A stretch of DNA of 64,000 nucleotides from Burkholderia sp. GAS332 (lineage in GTDB: Bacteria > Pseudomonadota > Gammaproteobacteria > Burkholderiales > Burkholderiaceae): positions 3,286,001-3,350,000 of the forward strand of contig FSRV01000001.1 in assembly GCA_900142905.1 (NCBI GenBank), read 5' to 3'. The notes beneath the pieces were generated by a model. That model did no database searches, was not told the origin of the DNA, and worked only from the letters and a program-made list of their open reading frames with translations. The translations under genes and the position numbers were made by a program. Below, one piece after another: positions 44,164 through 53,257 of this stretch. The first letter of the stretch is position 1, and each line of letters opens with the position of its first letter.

Positions 44164-44636
44164 GGTGTCGGGTTCAGCCAGGGAGTTGAGCAGCAGACGG
44201 ATGCGCCGGAATCGGATGGCACGGCCATCGGACAATCAAGTATCGCGGCGCCGCAGGCTTACCCAAACCAACAAATTTCGCTTTGCTTATTTGTTTTGCG
44301 GCGCGTCACCGCCATCACACCCGTACCACCTTTCCCGAATCCGGACCCTGCCGCGAAAGCCACCTCTCCCGCTCATATTGATCAGAGTCGGATCGGAACC
44401 TGATCAGCGCCGCCCCCGGCGACACCGCCTACCCACTCGCGTCATCCACGAAAAGCCCGTCCAGTCGGCGTCCGCCCAACCCACGCCAGGAAAAACGCGC
44501 ATTTCAATCGCATTCCGATTACTTGCATTTCAATGCGATTTTTTTACTCCTATGCTTTTTCTCAGGCAGTGCTGACCTCATCCATTCGGGTCGCAGCCGA
44601 CCGCGTCGAAGCCGCCGCCCGATCAAGGAACCGGAA
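44164..44636. other. Regulatory region before the hydroxyacid/polyamine-type ABC operon
   Basis: No gene is evident in these 473 bases between divergent transcripts. Near its right end are two related sites, TTCAATCGCATT (44503-44514) and TTCAATGCGATT (44529-44540). The first recurs exactly in the iclR promoter region. A short direct repeat GCATTTCAAT (44499, 44525) lies across the same stretch. Confidence 0.6.
44503..44540. promoter_or_regulatory. Candidate IclR operator, promoter of the 44.6-51 kb operon
   Basis: AATCGCATT (44506-44514) and its reverse complement AATGCGATT (44532-44540) form a wide inverted repeat about 100 bases before the FAD-oxidoreductase start. The 12-mer TTCAATCGCATT is found again, on the other strand, at 52043-52054 beside iclR. 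Confidence 0.6.
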
Positions 44637-46064
44637 ATGAACCCTGTCGCGCCCTTGTTAGCCATCCTGCAAACCGAACTTGGAGCGGACGCGATCCTGA
44701 GCGCCGAAGCCGACCTCGAGGGTTTCATCGAGGACTGGCGCGGCCGCTACACAGCGCCTGCGCTCTGTGTCGCGCTGCCGTCGACGGCGGCGCAGGTGTC
44801 CGCGGTGGTTCGCCTGTGCGCGGCGCACGGCGTGCCGGTCCTGCCGCAAGGCGGCAACACCAGCCTGTGCGGCGGCGCCGTACCCGCCAGCGAAGGGGTT
44901 CGGCCGGTCATTGTCAACCTGTCGCGGATGCGGCGGATTCGCTCGATCGACGCGGCCAACGGTTCAATGGAAGTCGAAGCCGGCTGCGTGCTGAAGACCG
45001 TGCAGGACGCAGCCGCTGCCGAACAACGGCTCTATCCGGTGAGCCTCGGCGCCGAAGGCTCATGCCAGATCGGCGGCAATCTTTCGACGAATGCGGGCGG
45101 CACCGGCGTGCTGCGCTACGGCAATACGCGTGACAACGTCCTCGGCCTCGAAGTGGTGCTTGCCGACGGCACGATCTGGAACGGCCTGCGTGCGCTGCGC
45201 AAAGACAACACCGGCCTCGATCTGAAGCATCTGTTCATCGGCACGGAAGGCACGCTCGGCATCATCACGGCGGCCACGTTGAAGCTGCATCCGCTGCAGA
45301 CACATCACGCACTCGCGTGGTTCGCGCCCGTCGACCCGGCGGCCGCGCTACGTATTCTCGGCATGTTTCAGAGCGCCTGCGGTTCGCGGCTCAGCGCGTT
45401 CGAGATGATCAACCGCCGCCAGCTCGAACTCGTGATCGAACATGTGCCCGAGCGCCGCAATCCGCTAAGCGAACTGCACAACTGGCATGTGCTGGTCGAA
45501 CTCGCCGACACACGCGGCGGCGAAGAAATGGCGGAACTGCTGCAACACACGCTCGAACAGGCAGCCGTTGCCGGCCTCATCGTCGACGCCGTCTTCGCCA
45601 GCAACGACACCCAGCGCGCCGCGCTTTGGGAGATTCGCCACAGCGTGTCCGAAGCGAACAAGAAAGGCGGCGTGGGCTTGACGACCGATTGCGCGGTGCC
45701 GGTGTCGGCGGTGCCCGCGTTCATCGAGCAGGCCACGCGCGCGGTGCATGCACTTGTTCCCGGCCTCGACGTTCTGGTCGTCGCCCATCTCGGCGACGGC
45801 AACGCGCACTTCATCCCCTTCTTCACCTTCGACGCATGGCGCGAACTCGCGGACCCCGCCGCGATGGCCACCGCGATGCGCCGTTGCGTCAACGACGTCG
45901 CGCACGAATTGCATGGCACGTTCAGCGCCGAACACGGTGTTGGCCAGACCGGACTCAGCGAAATGGCTCACTACAAATCCGCTGCCGAACTTGCGTTGAT
46001 GCGCGCGGTGAAGCAGGCGCTCGATCCGCATCAGTTGTTCAACCCTGGCCGTCTGCTGCCATGA
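44637..46064 (+). CDS. FAD-linked D-2-hydroxyacid dehydrogenase (GlcD/D-LDH type)
   Basis: The 475-residue flavoprotein has the VAO/PCMH FAD domain (VPVLPQGGNTSLCGGAVP, CQIGGNLSTNAGGTGVLRYG, LFIGTEGTLGIIT) and a C-terminal FAD-oxidase domain with HLGDGNAHF and GTFSAEHGVGQTGL. Relatives oxidise D-2-hydroxyacids such as D-lactate, glycolate or 2-hydroxyglutarate to 2-oxoacids. AAGGAACCGGAA precedes the ATG at 44637. It is the first gene of the run that continues into the polyamine-type transporter, and the paired regulatory sites lie just upstream. Confidence 0.9.
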   Translation: MNPVAPLLAILQTELGADAILSAEADLEGFIEDWRGRYTAPALCVALPSTAAQVSAVVRLCAAHGVPVLPQGGNTSLCGGAVPASEGVRPVIVNLSRMRRIRSIDAANGSMEVEAGCVLKTVQDAAAAEQRLYPVSLGAEGSCQIGGNLSTNAGGTGVLRYGNTRDNVLGLEVVLADGTIWNGLRALRKDNTGLDLKHLFIGTEGTLGIITAATLKLHPLQTHHALAWFAPVDPAAALRILGMFQSACGSRLSAFEMINRRQLELVIEHVPERRNPLSELHNWHVLVELADTRGGEEMAELLQHTLEQAAVAGLIVDAVFASNDTQRAALWEIRHSVSEANKKGGVGLTTDCAVPVSAVPAFIEQATRAVHALVPGLDVLVVAHLGDGNAHFIPFFTFDAWRELADPAAMATAMRRCVNDVAHELHGTFSAEHGVGQTGLSEMAHYKSAAELALMRAVKQALDPHQLFNPGRLLP

Positions 46065-46145
46065 CGCCCTGTCCAGCGACCTATCGCGCCGCTCGCGCGG
46101 CCTGACCTTTCGCATTCCACGCTTGCCACCTTCCCTGGAGTCGTC

Positions 46146-47243
46146 ATGAAAAAGCAGCCCACCCGCGATCAGATTCAACAACCCGGCCGCCGCACAGCCA
46201 TCAAGGCGGCGCTGGCAGGCACGGCGGCGGTCGCATTCCCGTTCGTCTGGACACCGTCGCGCGCGGCCAGCAAACGGATCGTGATTCGTGACGACGGCGG
46301 CATTTACACGAAGGCCTACGGCGCAGTGTTTTACCGCCCGTTCACCGAGAAGACAGGTATCGAAGTGGTCGGCGTGCAGGCAAACGCCGAGCCGACCGCG
46401 CTGATCAAGAGCATGGTGGATACGGGCAGCTACACCTGGGACATGGCGAAGATCAGCCAGCCGGCGATTCTCCTGCTGACCGGCGGCGGCAAGGACTACC
46501 TCGAAAAACACGGGCTGGAATCCGATCCGGTAATCGCGAAGATTCCGAAGCAATACATGTCGCCGTACGGCGTGGGCACCAATATCTACACCACCGTACT
46601 CGCCTATCGCACCGACGCGTTCAAAGGCCGCAAGGCGCCGACCTCGTGGGCCGACATGTGGAACGTGAAAGACTTCCCGGGCCGCCGCGGTCTGCGCAAG
46701 TATCCGTTCGACACGATGGAACAAGCCTTGATGGCCGACGGCGTACCGACTGGCCAGGTCTATCCCTGCAACATGGACCGCGGCTTCGCGAGCCTCTCGA
46801 AGATTGCGAAGCACGTCGACGTATGGTGGACCACGGGCGCACAGGTCGAACAGATGCTGGGGTCCGGCGAAGTGGACATGATCAGCACGTGGATCTCGCG
46901 CGCCCAATCGGCAATCGCCAACGGGGCGCCGGTCGGTATCGTCTGGAACCAGAACATCTGGGGCGTCGACAACTGGTCGATTCTGAAGGGCTCGCCGAAC
47001 GCCGATGCATGCCGCGAATTCATCAAGTTCGCCGCCGATCCGAAACGCCAGGCCGCGCTGGTCGACTATTTCCCGGCCGGTCTGACGCAACCCGAAGCAT
47101 TCAACTTCATCAAGCCGGAGATCGCGAAAAACTGCCCGACTTACCCCCAGAACATGGCCAACGGCCTGCATATCGATGCGAAGTACTGGCAGGAAAACCA
47201 GAGCGTAGCGCTCGAGCGATTCAATCGCTGGATCCTGACGTAA
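46146..47243 (+). CDS. Polyamine-type ABC substrate-binding protein (PotD/PotF-like)
   Basis: The 365-residue protein has a basic N terminus with a twin-arginine-like signal (PGRRTAIKAALAGTAAVAFP) and a family 1 extracellular solute-binding fold. Parts include RIVIRDDGGIYTKAYGAVF, NIYTTVLAYRTDAFKGRKAP, TSWADMWNVKDFPGRRGL and VGIVWNQNIWGVDNWSILKG. It supplies substrate to the PotA/PotBC-like transporter encoded next. Many such systems in Burkholderiales carry carboxylates or amino acid derivatives rather than polyamines, so specificity is open. Confidence 0.88.
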   Translation: MKKQPTRDQIQQPGRRTAIKAALAGTAAVAFPFVWTPSRAASKRIVIRDDGGIYTKAYGAVFYRPFTEKTGIEVVGVQANAEPTALIKSMVDTGSYTWDMAKISQPAILLLTGGGKDYLEKHGLESDPVIAKIPKQYMSPYGVGTNIYTTVLAYRTDAFKGRKAPTSWADMWNVKDFPGRRGLRKYPFDTMEQALMADGVPTGQVYPCNMDRGFASLSKIAKHVDVWWTTGAQVEQMLGSGEVDMISTWISRAQSAIANGAPVGIVWNQNIWGVDNWSILKGSPNADACREFIKFAADPKRQAALVDYFPAGLTQPEAFNFIKPEIAKNCPTYPQNMANGLHIDAKYWQENQSVALERFNRWILT

Positions 47244-47286
47244 GCGCGCCGCCACGCCCTGTCACCTTTTCACGGAGGCCGATTCC

Positions 47287-48384
47287 ATGCCTGCTTCGAA
47301 TCTTCAGATCACGGGACTTAGCAAACGCTACGGCGATTTCGTCGCGCTCGCGCCGACCAGTCTCGACGTCGCCGAGGGCGAATTCCTGACCTTGCTCGGG
47401 CCGAGCGGCTCCGGCAAGACCACCCTGCTCAGCCTGATCGCCGGCCTCGCCCTGCCGGATGAAGGACAGATTCGTATCAACGGCGTGGACGTGACGTACG
47501 GTGCGCCGTATGAACGCGACATCGGCATGGTGTTTCAGAACTACGCGCTGTTCCCGCACATGACGGTTGCGCAAAACATTGCGTTTCCGCTGCAGATGCG
47601 CAAGACCGACGCAAAGGCCACCCAGGACAAGGTGATGCAAGCGCTGGAGATGGTGCATTTGCCGCATGTGGCGCAACGCTATCCACGCGAGCTATCCGGC
47701 GGCCAGCAGCAGCGGATCGCGCTCGCGCGCTGCATGGTCTACCGGCCGTCGATCATTCTGATGGACGAACCGCTCGGCGCGCTCGACAAGAAACTGCGCG
47801 ATCACATGCAACTCGAGATCAAGCGCATCCATCGCGAACTCGGCACGACGATCGTCTACGTGACGCACGATCAGGAAGAAGCGATGACGATGTCGGATCG
47901 CATCTGCCTGATGAACGCGGGTTCGATCGCACAACTCGGCACGCCGGCCGATCTGTATTTCCGCCCCAACAGCGTCTTCGTCGCGGACTTTCTCGGCGAG
48001 TCGAATCTGCTCGACGCGGTCGTCACGGGCCGTGCAGGCGATCAGGTGCAGATCAGCGTGCAAGGCGTCGCAAAAGGCGAAGCGATGGCCTACGACCCGG
48101 TGATCGGCAACGGCAAGCCAGTCAAGCTGATGCTGCGTCCGCAAAACTTGCGCGTGCACGACGGCGCGAGTTCGGATACCGGCAACGGTGGCAGCCTGTC
48201 GGCCAAACTCACCGACATCATGGTGACCGGCAGCATGACGAAGCTCTATCTCGAGCCGCATACCGCCAATGCCGCGCCGCTCGTCGCTGCCTTCCCCACC
48301 AACCGTTTCGGCAGCCGGTACGAAGTCGGGCAAACGCTCGGCCTGTCGTGGCTCGCAGCCGACGCCGTCGCGATCGCGGGGTAA
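47287..48384 (+). CDS. PotA-like ABC transporter ATP-binding protein
   Basis: The 365-residue ATPase shows Walker A GPSGSGKTT, the Q-loop GMVFQNYALFPHM, signature LSGGQQQRIALARCM, Walker B SIILMDEPLGALD and the H-loop VYVTHDQEEAMTM. A C-terminal TOBE-type regulatory domain follows (residues ~240-365). It powers the fused permease encoded three bases downstream. Confidence 0.93.
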   Translation: MPASNLQITGLSKRYGDFVALAPTSLDVAEGEFLTLLGPSGSGKTTLLSLIAGLALPDEGQIRINGVDVTYGAPYERDIGMVFQNYALFPHMTVAQNIAFPLQMRKTDAKATQDKVMQALEMVHLPHVAQRYPRELSGGQQQRIALARCMVYRPSIILMDEPLGALDKKLRDHMQLEIKRIHRELGTTIVYVTHDQEEAMTMSDRICLMNAGSIAQLGTPADLYFRPNSVFVADFLGESNLLDAVVTGRAGDQVQISVQGVAKGEAMAYDPVIGNGKPVKLMLRPQNLRVHDGASSDTGNGGSLSAKLTDIMVTGSMTKLYLEPHTANAAPLVAAFPTNRFGSRYEVGQTLGLSWLAADAVAIAG

Positions 48385-48387
48385 GCG

Positions 48388-50223
48388 ATGAATCATTCCG
48401 CTTTGAGCGCGCGCCCTTCCCAGCCCGCGGGACCGGCACAGCCCGTCCAACCCGCGCCGCGCCGGTCCGCCTGGCGCGCGTGGCTGCGGCCCGGTGCGAA
48501 AGGTGCGCCGCTTGTCGTGCTGCTGCTCGTGATGCTGGTCTATCCGGTTGGCCAACTGTTGCTGCTCAGCATTCACAACGACACCGGCTTCACGCTGATC
48601 GAATACAAGCGGCTGTTCGCGTCGTCCGTGTATGTGGACGTGCTGCTGATCACGCTGAAAGTGTCGCTATGGACCACCTTCTTCTCGGTGCTGACCGGCT
48701 ATCCGATCGCGTATCTGATTTCCTCGGCGACGCGTGAACGCAAGAACCGCCTGCTGTTCTGGGTCCTGCTGTCGTTCTGGACCAGCTTTCTCGTGCGCAC
48801 GTTTGCGTGGGTCGTGCTGCTCGGGCGCAACGGTGTCATCAATCAACTGCTGCTCAAACTCGGCATCATCGACGAACCGCTGAGCCTGCTCTATCACTTT
48901 TCCAGCGTGATCGTCGGCATGGTGCATGCGCTGATGCCGCTCGCGGTGCTGACCATGCTGTCGGTCATGGAGAACATCGACCGCCGGCTGCCGAGCGCCG
49001 CGGCCACGCTGGGCGCGCGTCCCGGCACCGTGTTCTGGAAGGTGTATTTCCCGCTGTCGTTGCCGGGCGTCGCGGCCGGCGCCTTGATGGTGTTCGTCAC
49101 CGCGATCGGCTTCTTCATTACGCCGACGCTGCTAGGCGGCCGTCACCAGACGATGATCACGCAACTGATTATCGATCAGGTGATGCAGGCGCTGAACTGG
49201 GGCTTTGCCGGCGCGATTTCGGTGCTGCTGCTCGCGGTGGTGCTAATCGTCTTCCTGGTGTACGACCGCATGGTCGGCCTCTCGACCATGGCGGGCGAAA
49301 GCGCGGGCGCGAAAGGCTCACGTGCGGGCGGCTGGAGCCGCAAGCTCGGCGACCTGATTCTGACCGCGCTCGGCAACGCGACCGATGCGTTGCTCGCCGT
49401 GCTGCCCCGCTCGCACAAAGGCCGCAAACGCAGCGCGTCCGGCAGCGGCGACAGCCTGACGCTGCGCGTGATCGTGTTCCTGCTGCTGGTGTTTCTCAGC
49501 GCGCCGGCGTTCCTCATGATCCCGCTGTCGTTCGATTCGGCTTCCGGGCTGGCGTGGCCGCCGCACGGTTTTTCGCTGCAATGGTATCGGCAGATCGTCG
49601 ATTCGCCGCTGTGGATGCAGGCGATCACGCGCTCGATGCTGGTGGGTCTCGGCACCGGCGTACTGTCGATGCTGATCGGCACGCCCGCCGCGTTCCTGCT
49701 GGTGCGCGGCGGCATGCGCGGCAAGGCGGCCATGCTGGCGTTCGTGCTGTCGCCGATCGTCGTGCCGCGCATGATCATCGCGGTCGGCATCTTCTATTTC
49801 TTCGCCAAGATCGGTCTGGTCGGGTCGTCACTCGGCCTGGTGCTTGCCCATACGACGGTTGCCGTGCCCTACGTCGTGATCACGATGATGGCCGTGCTGC
49901 GCAACTACGACACCCGTCTCGATCTCGCCGCGCAGAGTCTGGGCGCACGTCCGTGGGCCACCCTGCGCCGCGTCACGTTTCCGATTCTGGGCGCGGGTTT
50001 GATGTCGTCGTTCCTGTTCGCGTTCGCGACCTCGTTCGATGAACTGACCATCGCCCTCTTCACCTCGGGTGGCCTGAGCACGACCTTGCCCAAGCAGTTC
50101 TGGGACGAAATCACGATGCAGATCTCGCCGGTGATTGCGGCCGTTTCGACCTGCCTCTTCATCTTTATCGCCGCGCTCATCTGGGTCGCGGACCGTTTGC
50201 GCCGGCGCAGCCTCGCCGCCTGA
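48388..50223 (+). CDS. Fused PotB-PotC-type ABC permease
   Basis: The 611-residue protein combines two complete binding-protein-dependent permease domains. The first (about residues 30-300) has the EAA loop AATLGARPGTVFWKVYFPLS; the second (about 350-611) has AQSLGARPWATLRRVTFPIL. They are joined by a ~50-residue hydrophilic linker rich in Gly, Ser and Arg. Normally potB and potC are separate genes. The start follows the ATPase stop after three bases. Confidence 0.92.
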   Translation: MNHSALSARPSQPAGPAQPVQPAPRRSAWRAWLRPGAKGAPLVVLLLVMLVYPVGQLLLLSIHNDTGFTLIEYKRLFASSVYVDVLLITLKVSLWTTFFSVLTGYPIAYLISSATRERKNRLLFWVLLSFWTSFLVRTFAWVVLLGRNGVINQLLLKLGIIDEPLSLLYHFSSVIVGMVHALMPLAVLTMLSVMENIDRRLPSAAATLGARPGTVFWKVYFPLSLPGVAAGALMVFVTAIGFFITPTLLGGRHQTMITQLIIDQVMQALNWGFAGAISVLLLAVVLIVFLVYDRMVGLSTMAGESAGAKGSRAGGWSRKLGDLILTALGNATDALLAVLPRSHKGRKRSASGSGDSLTLRVIVFLLLVFLSAPAFLMIPLSFDSASGLAWPPHGFSLQWYRQIVDSPLWMQAITRSMLVGLGTGVLSMLIGTPAAFLLVRGGMRGKAAMLAFVLSPIVVPRMIIAVGIFYFFAKIGLVGSSLGLVLAHTTVAVPYVVITMMAVLRNYDTRLDLAAQSLGARPWATLRRVTFPILGAGLMSSFLFAFATSFDELTIALFTSGGLSTTLPKQFWDEITMQISPVIAAVSTCLFIFIAALIWVADRLRRRSLAA

Positions 50224-50249
50224 ACCCCATTCATTCACCGAGACTCTTT

Positions 50250-51155
50250 ATGCTTTCAGCACAACAATTACGCGGCGTCCTGCCGGCCATTCCGACGCCG
50301 GTCAACGCCGACGACACGATCGACAGCGGCGCGGCCCGCACCTTGATGCGCTATCTGCTCAAGCAGGGCGTGGACGGCGTCGTGCCGCTCGGAGGCACCG
50401 GCGAATACGGCGCGCTAGCGCGTGCCGAACGCATCCGCATGGCCAGCATCGCCGCCGAGGAAGCGGCGGGCAGCATCCCGGTCATCGCGGGCGTGCTCGA
50501 CCCGGGATATCACGACGCCATGCAGGCAGGCAAGGAATTCGCCGCAGCGGGTGCGGACGGCTTGCTGGTGCTGACGCCCTACTACACGAATCCGACCCAA
50601 GGCGGCATTCGCGACTACTTCCTGCGTTACGCCGACGAATCGCCGCTGCCGATCCTGATCTATGAGATTCCGTATCGCACCCGCATTTCGATCGCGCCCG
50701 AAGTGCTGCACGAACTCTCGAAGCACGAGCGGATCATCGGCATGAAGGCGTGCAATACCGACATGTGGCATTTCCTGCGCACCGTGGCCGGCGTCGACAA
50801 GTCGTTCTCGATTCTGAGCGGGGAGGACACGTTGTTTCCGTTGCATGTCGCGGCGGGCGCGCGTGGCGGCATCGTGGTGACGGCAAGCCTGTTGCCAAGC
50901 GCCTGGCGCAAGATCTATCAGCTCGCGGCCGACGGAAAAACGCAGGAAGCGCTCGCTCTGCACCGCTCGCTGATCCCATTGATGAACCTGGCGTTTGCCG
51001 AAACCAATCCAGGCCCGATGAAATCCGTGATGGATCTGATCGGCGTGCATGCGCCGACGATGCTTGCACCGCTGGTCCAGGCGGCGCCGGAGTTGTCGGC
51101 GAATCTGCGGGTCGAACTGGCGAAGCAGCTCGACGCGTTCGAGCGCCGGCTGTGA
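50250..51155 (+). CDS. DapA/NanA-family aldolase or dehydratase
   Basis: The 301-residue TIM-barrel protein has the family's GGTGEYGAL (GxxGE) phosphate/carboxylate loop, the catalytic tyrosine in ILIYEIPYRT and the Schiff-base lysine in IIGMKACN. It therefore condenses or cleaves a 2-oxoacid such as pyruvate. It is too far from lysine genes to be the biosynthetic dapA. Together with two 2-hydroxyacid dehydrogenases nearby it probably handles a 2-oxoacid produced from the imported compound; this is inference. Confidence 0.9.
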   Translation: MLSAQQLRGVLPAIPTPVNADDTIDSGAARTLMRYLLKQGVDGVVPLGGTGEYGALARAERIRMASIAAEEAAGSIPVIAGVLDPGYHDAMQAGKEFAAAGADGLLVLTPYYTNPTQGGIRDYFLRYADESPLPILIYEIPYRTRISIAPEVLHELSKHERIIGMKACNTDMWHFLRTVAGVDKSFSILSGEDTLFPLHVAAGARGGIVVTASLLPSAWRKIYQLAADGKTQEALALHRSLIPLMNLAFAETNPGPMKSVMDLIGVHAPTMLAPLVQAAPELSANLRVELAKQLDAFERRL

Positions 51156-51159
51156 CGGC

Positions 51160-51993
51160 TCAGCGCTGATAGCCCGTGAGCCGCGACTTCGAAATCGACG
51201 TCGCGGCCACCTGCACGTGTTGCGCGAGTTCGGCTTCCACTTTTTCACGCGACCAGCGCGAGGTCGGCACCGAGATATTGATCGCGGCGACGCCCATGCC
51301 GCCGTGATCCGTCACCGGCGCGGCAACGGAAATATCGCCGAGCACGGTTTCGTTCTCGATCACCGCGTAGCCGCGCCGGGCGACTTTGCGCACCCGCTCG
51401 AGCAGTTTGTCGGGATTGGTTTCGGTGTAGTGCGTAAGCGGTTCGAGATGCGTTTGCGCGAGGATGTCGCGCACGCGATCGTCGGACAGACGCGACAGGA
51501 TCGCGATGCCGGCGGCGGTAAACATAGCCGGCAAACGCGCGCCGACCACGATGTCGATATTGACCAGATGCTGGCCTGGAAACCGCGCGACGAACACGAT
51601 TTCGTGCCCATCGAGCTCCAGCAGATTGGTGGTCTCGCCGAGACGCCGGCTGATGTCGAGCAGATACGGCGAAGCCTTGTCGATGAGCTCGTTGGCGCGC
51701 ACGTAGTTGTAGGAGAACTGCAGCACTTTCGTCGTGAGGCCGTAGTTGCGCGTGTCGGGAACGCGGTACAGATAACCGAGCGCTTCCAGCGTATGCACGA
51801 GACGCTGTGTCGCACTGCGGTCGAGGCCGGAGGCCCTCGCGATATCGACGAGCGTCATGTGACGGCTCGGACCGTCGAACGCATGCAACACCTGAAACGC
51901 TTTTTCGGTCGAGCCGACGAACAGCGACGAGCGCGGTGTCTCCGGTTCAGCCGCCTTGATCTTGCGGGCTGTGCCTCTGGCGTGTTCTGACAT
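51160..51993 (-). CDS. IclR-family transcriptional regulator
   Basis: The 277-residue protein has an N-terminal winged helix (KAFQVLHAFDGPSRHMTLVD ... SGLDRSATQRLVHTLEALGY) and the IclR effector domain (ISRRLGETTNLLELDGHEIV, RGYAVIENETVLGDISVAAP, INISVPTSRWSREKVEAEL). It lies between the aldolase gene (convergent, 4 bases) and the divergent FMN dehydrogenase gene. A 12-mer in its promoter recurs at the head of the 44.6 kb operon, suggesting it controls both. Confidence 0.92.
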   Translation of the reverse strand: MSEHARGTARKIKAAEPETPRSSLFVGSTEKAFQVLHAFDGPSRHMTLVDIARASGLDRSATQRLVHTLEALGYLYRVPDTRNYGLTTKVLQFSYNYVRANELIDKASPYLLDISRRLGETTNLLELDGHEIVFVARFPGQHLVNIDIVVGARLPAMFTAAGIAILSRLSDDRVRDILAQTHLEPLTHYTETNPDKLLERVRKVARRGYAVIENETVLGDISVAAPVTDHGGMGVAAINISVPTSRWSREKVEAELAQHVQVAATSISKSRLTGYQR

Positions 51994-52042
51994 GGTGGTA
52001 TCGCGGCCTTAAGACAGATCGAATAGCAGTTATCTCGATTGT

Positions 52043-52054
52043 AATGCGATTGAA
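52043..52054. promoter_or_regulatory. Candidate IclR operator beside iclR
   Basis: The reverse complement of this stretch, TTCAATCGCATT, is identical to 44503-44514. It sits midway between the IclR gene start (51993) and the divergent FMN dehydrogenase start (52094), ideal for control of both. Confidence 0.6.
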
Positions 52055-52093
52055 TCGGACAACAGCAGCAAATTTGAAGTCTGTGGAGCATTC

Positions 52094-53242
52094 ATGCTTT
52101 CATGCGTAGCTGATTACCGGATCGCCGCCCAGAAACGTCTGCCGCGCCTCGCCTTCGACTATCTCGACGGTGGCGCCGAGGACGGCGACGCCTTGCGCCG
52201 CAATGCCGAGGCCTACCGTCAATGGCTCTTCAAACCGCGCGTGCTGACCGACGTGTCGCGCTGCTCGAGCGCCACACAGTTTTTCGGACGGGAGGCGTCC
52301 GCACCGTTGATCGTCGGGCCGACTGGTCTGAATGGCCTGTTCTGGCCGCGCGCCGACGAATTGCTCGCCCACGCCGCGAGCGAAGCGGGCTTGCCCTTCG
52401 TTCTGTCGACGGCCTCCACCTCCCTGCTCGAAGACGTGCGCGCCGCGGCGCCGCATGGCGACCTGTGGATGCAGCTCTATGTGCAGCAGGACCGCGGTAT
52501 TGCCGAGGACCTGATGCGGCGCGCGAGCGCGGCCGGCTTTTCCACGCTCGTCCTGACGGTCGATGTGCCGGTCCATGGCAAACGCGATCATGACACCCGC
52601 AACGGCTTCGCGCTGCCTTTGCGGCTATCGCCGCGGCTCATCGCCGATTGCATCCGCCATCCGCACTGGTGCTGGCAGATGGCCCGCCATGGCTCGCCAC
52701 AATTGAAGAACATCGCACAGAGCGTCGGTGAACGGGCCGACCTGTCACGTCACGCCGCCATGCTCAGCCGCCAGATGGACTTGACGCTCGGCTGGGCGGA
52801 TCTCGACTGGGTCCGGCGGCACTGGAGCGGCAAGCTGATCGTGAAAGGCATACAGGGGCGCGACGACGCATTGCTGGCGCTCGCCCATGGAACGGATGGG
52901 ATCGTGCTGTCGAATCACGGCGGACGGCAATTGGGCAGCACGTTCGCGCCGCTCGAACTGTTGCCGGACATCGCCGACGCCGTGGGGAACCGCCTCGATG
53001 TTTTCGTCGACGGCGGCGTGCGGCGCGGCAGCGATGCGTTGAAAGCCGTCTCGCTGGGCGCACGCGGCGTATTGCTCGGGCGTGCGCCGCTTTACGGCCT
53101 GGCGTCGCGCGGCGGCGCCGGCGTCAGAGAGGTGCTGGCCTTGATGATGCAGGAGATGCATATCGCCATGCGCTTGCTGGGGTGTGGCGCGCTCGCTCAA
53201 CTGGGACCGGGCCTGGTCGAGCGCGCGGCGTGGGATCGTTGA
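52094..53242 (+). CDS. FMN-dependent alpha-hydroxyacid dehydrogenase (LldD/MdlB-like)
   Basis: The 382-residue TIM-barrel enzyme has the family motifs: AFDYLDGGAEDGDALRRN, FVLSTASTSLLEDV, DVPVHGKRDHDTRNGF, the catalytic histidine with its arginine in VLSNHGGRQL, and the FMN-phosphate loop FVDGGVRRGSDALKAVSLGA. It oxidises an L/S-2-hydroxyacid such as lactate or mandelate to the 2-oxoacid, often passing electrons to quinone. GGAG five bases before the ATG fixes the start. It is divergent from iclR with a candidate operator between. Confidence 0.92.
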   Translation: MLSCVADYRIAAQKRLPRLAFDYLDGGAEDGDALRRNAEAYRQWLFKPRVLTDVSRCSSATQFFGREASAPLIVGPTGLNGLFWPRADELLAHAASEAGLPFVLSTASTSLLEDVRAAAPHGDLWMQLYVQQDRGIAEDLMRRASAAGFSTLVLTVDVPVHGKRDHDTRNGFALPLRLSPRLIADCIRHPHWCWQMARHGSPQLKNIAQSVGERADLSRHAAMLSRQMDLTLGWADLDWVRRHWSGKLIVKGIQGRDDALLALAHGTDGIVLSNHGGRQLGSTFAPLELLPDIADAVGNRLDVFVDGGVRRGSDALKAVSLGARGVLLGRAPLYGLASRGGAGVREVLALMMQEMHIAMRLLGCGALAQLGPGLVERAAWDR

Positions 53243-53257
53243 GGATCGCTGAACGCA

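Noticed and set aside
45465..47255. A minus-strand open frame of nearly 600 codons across the GlcD-like and PotD-like genes
   Set aside because: Both genes on the plus strand carry intact family motifs; the antisense frame has no domain and no ribosome site.
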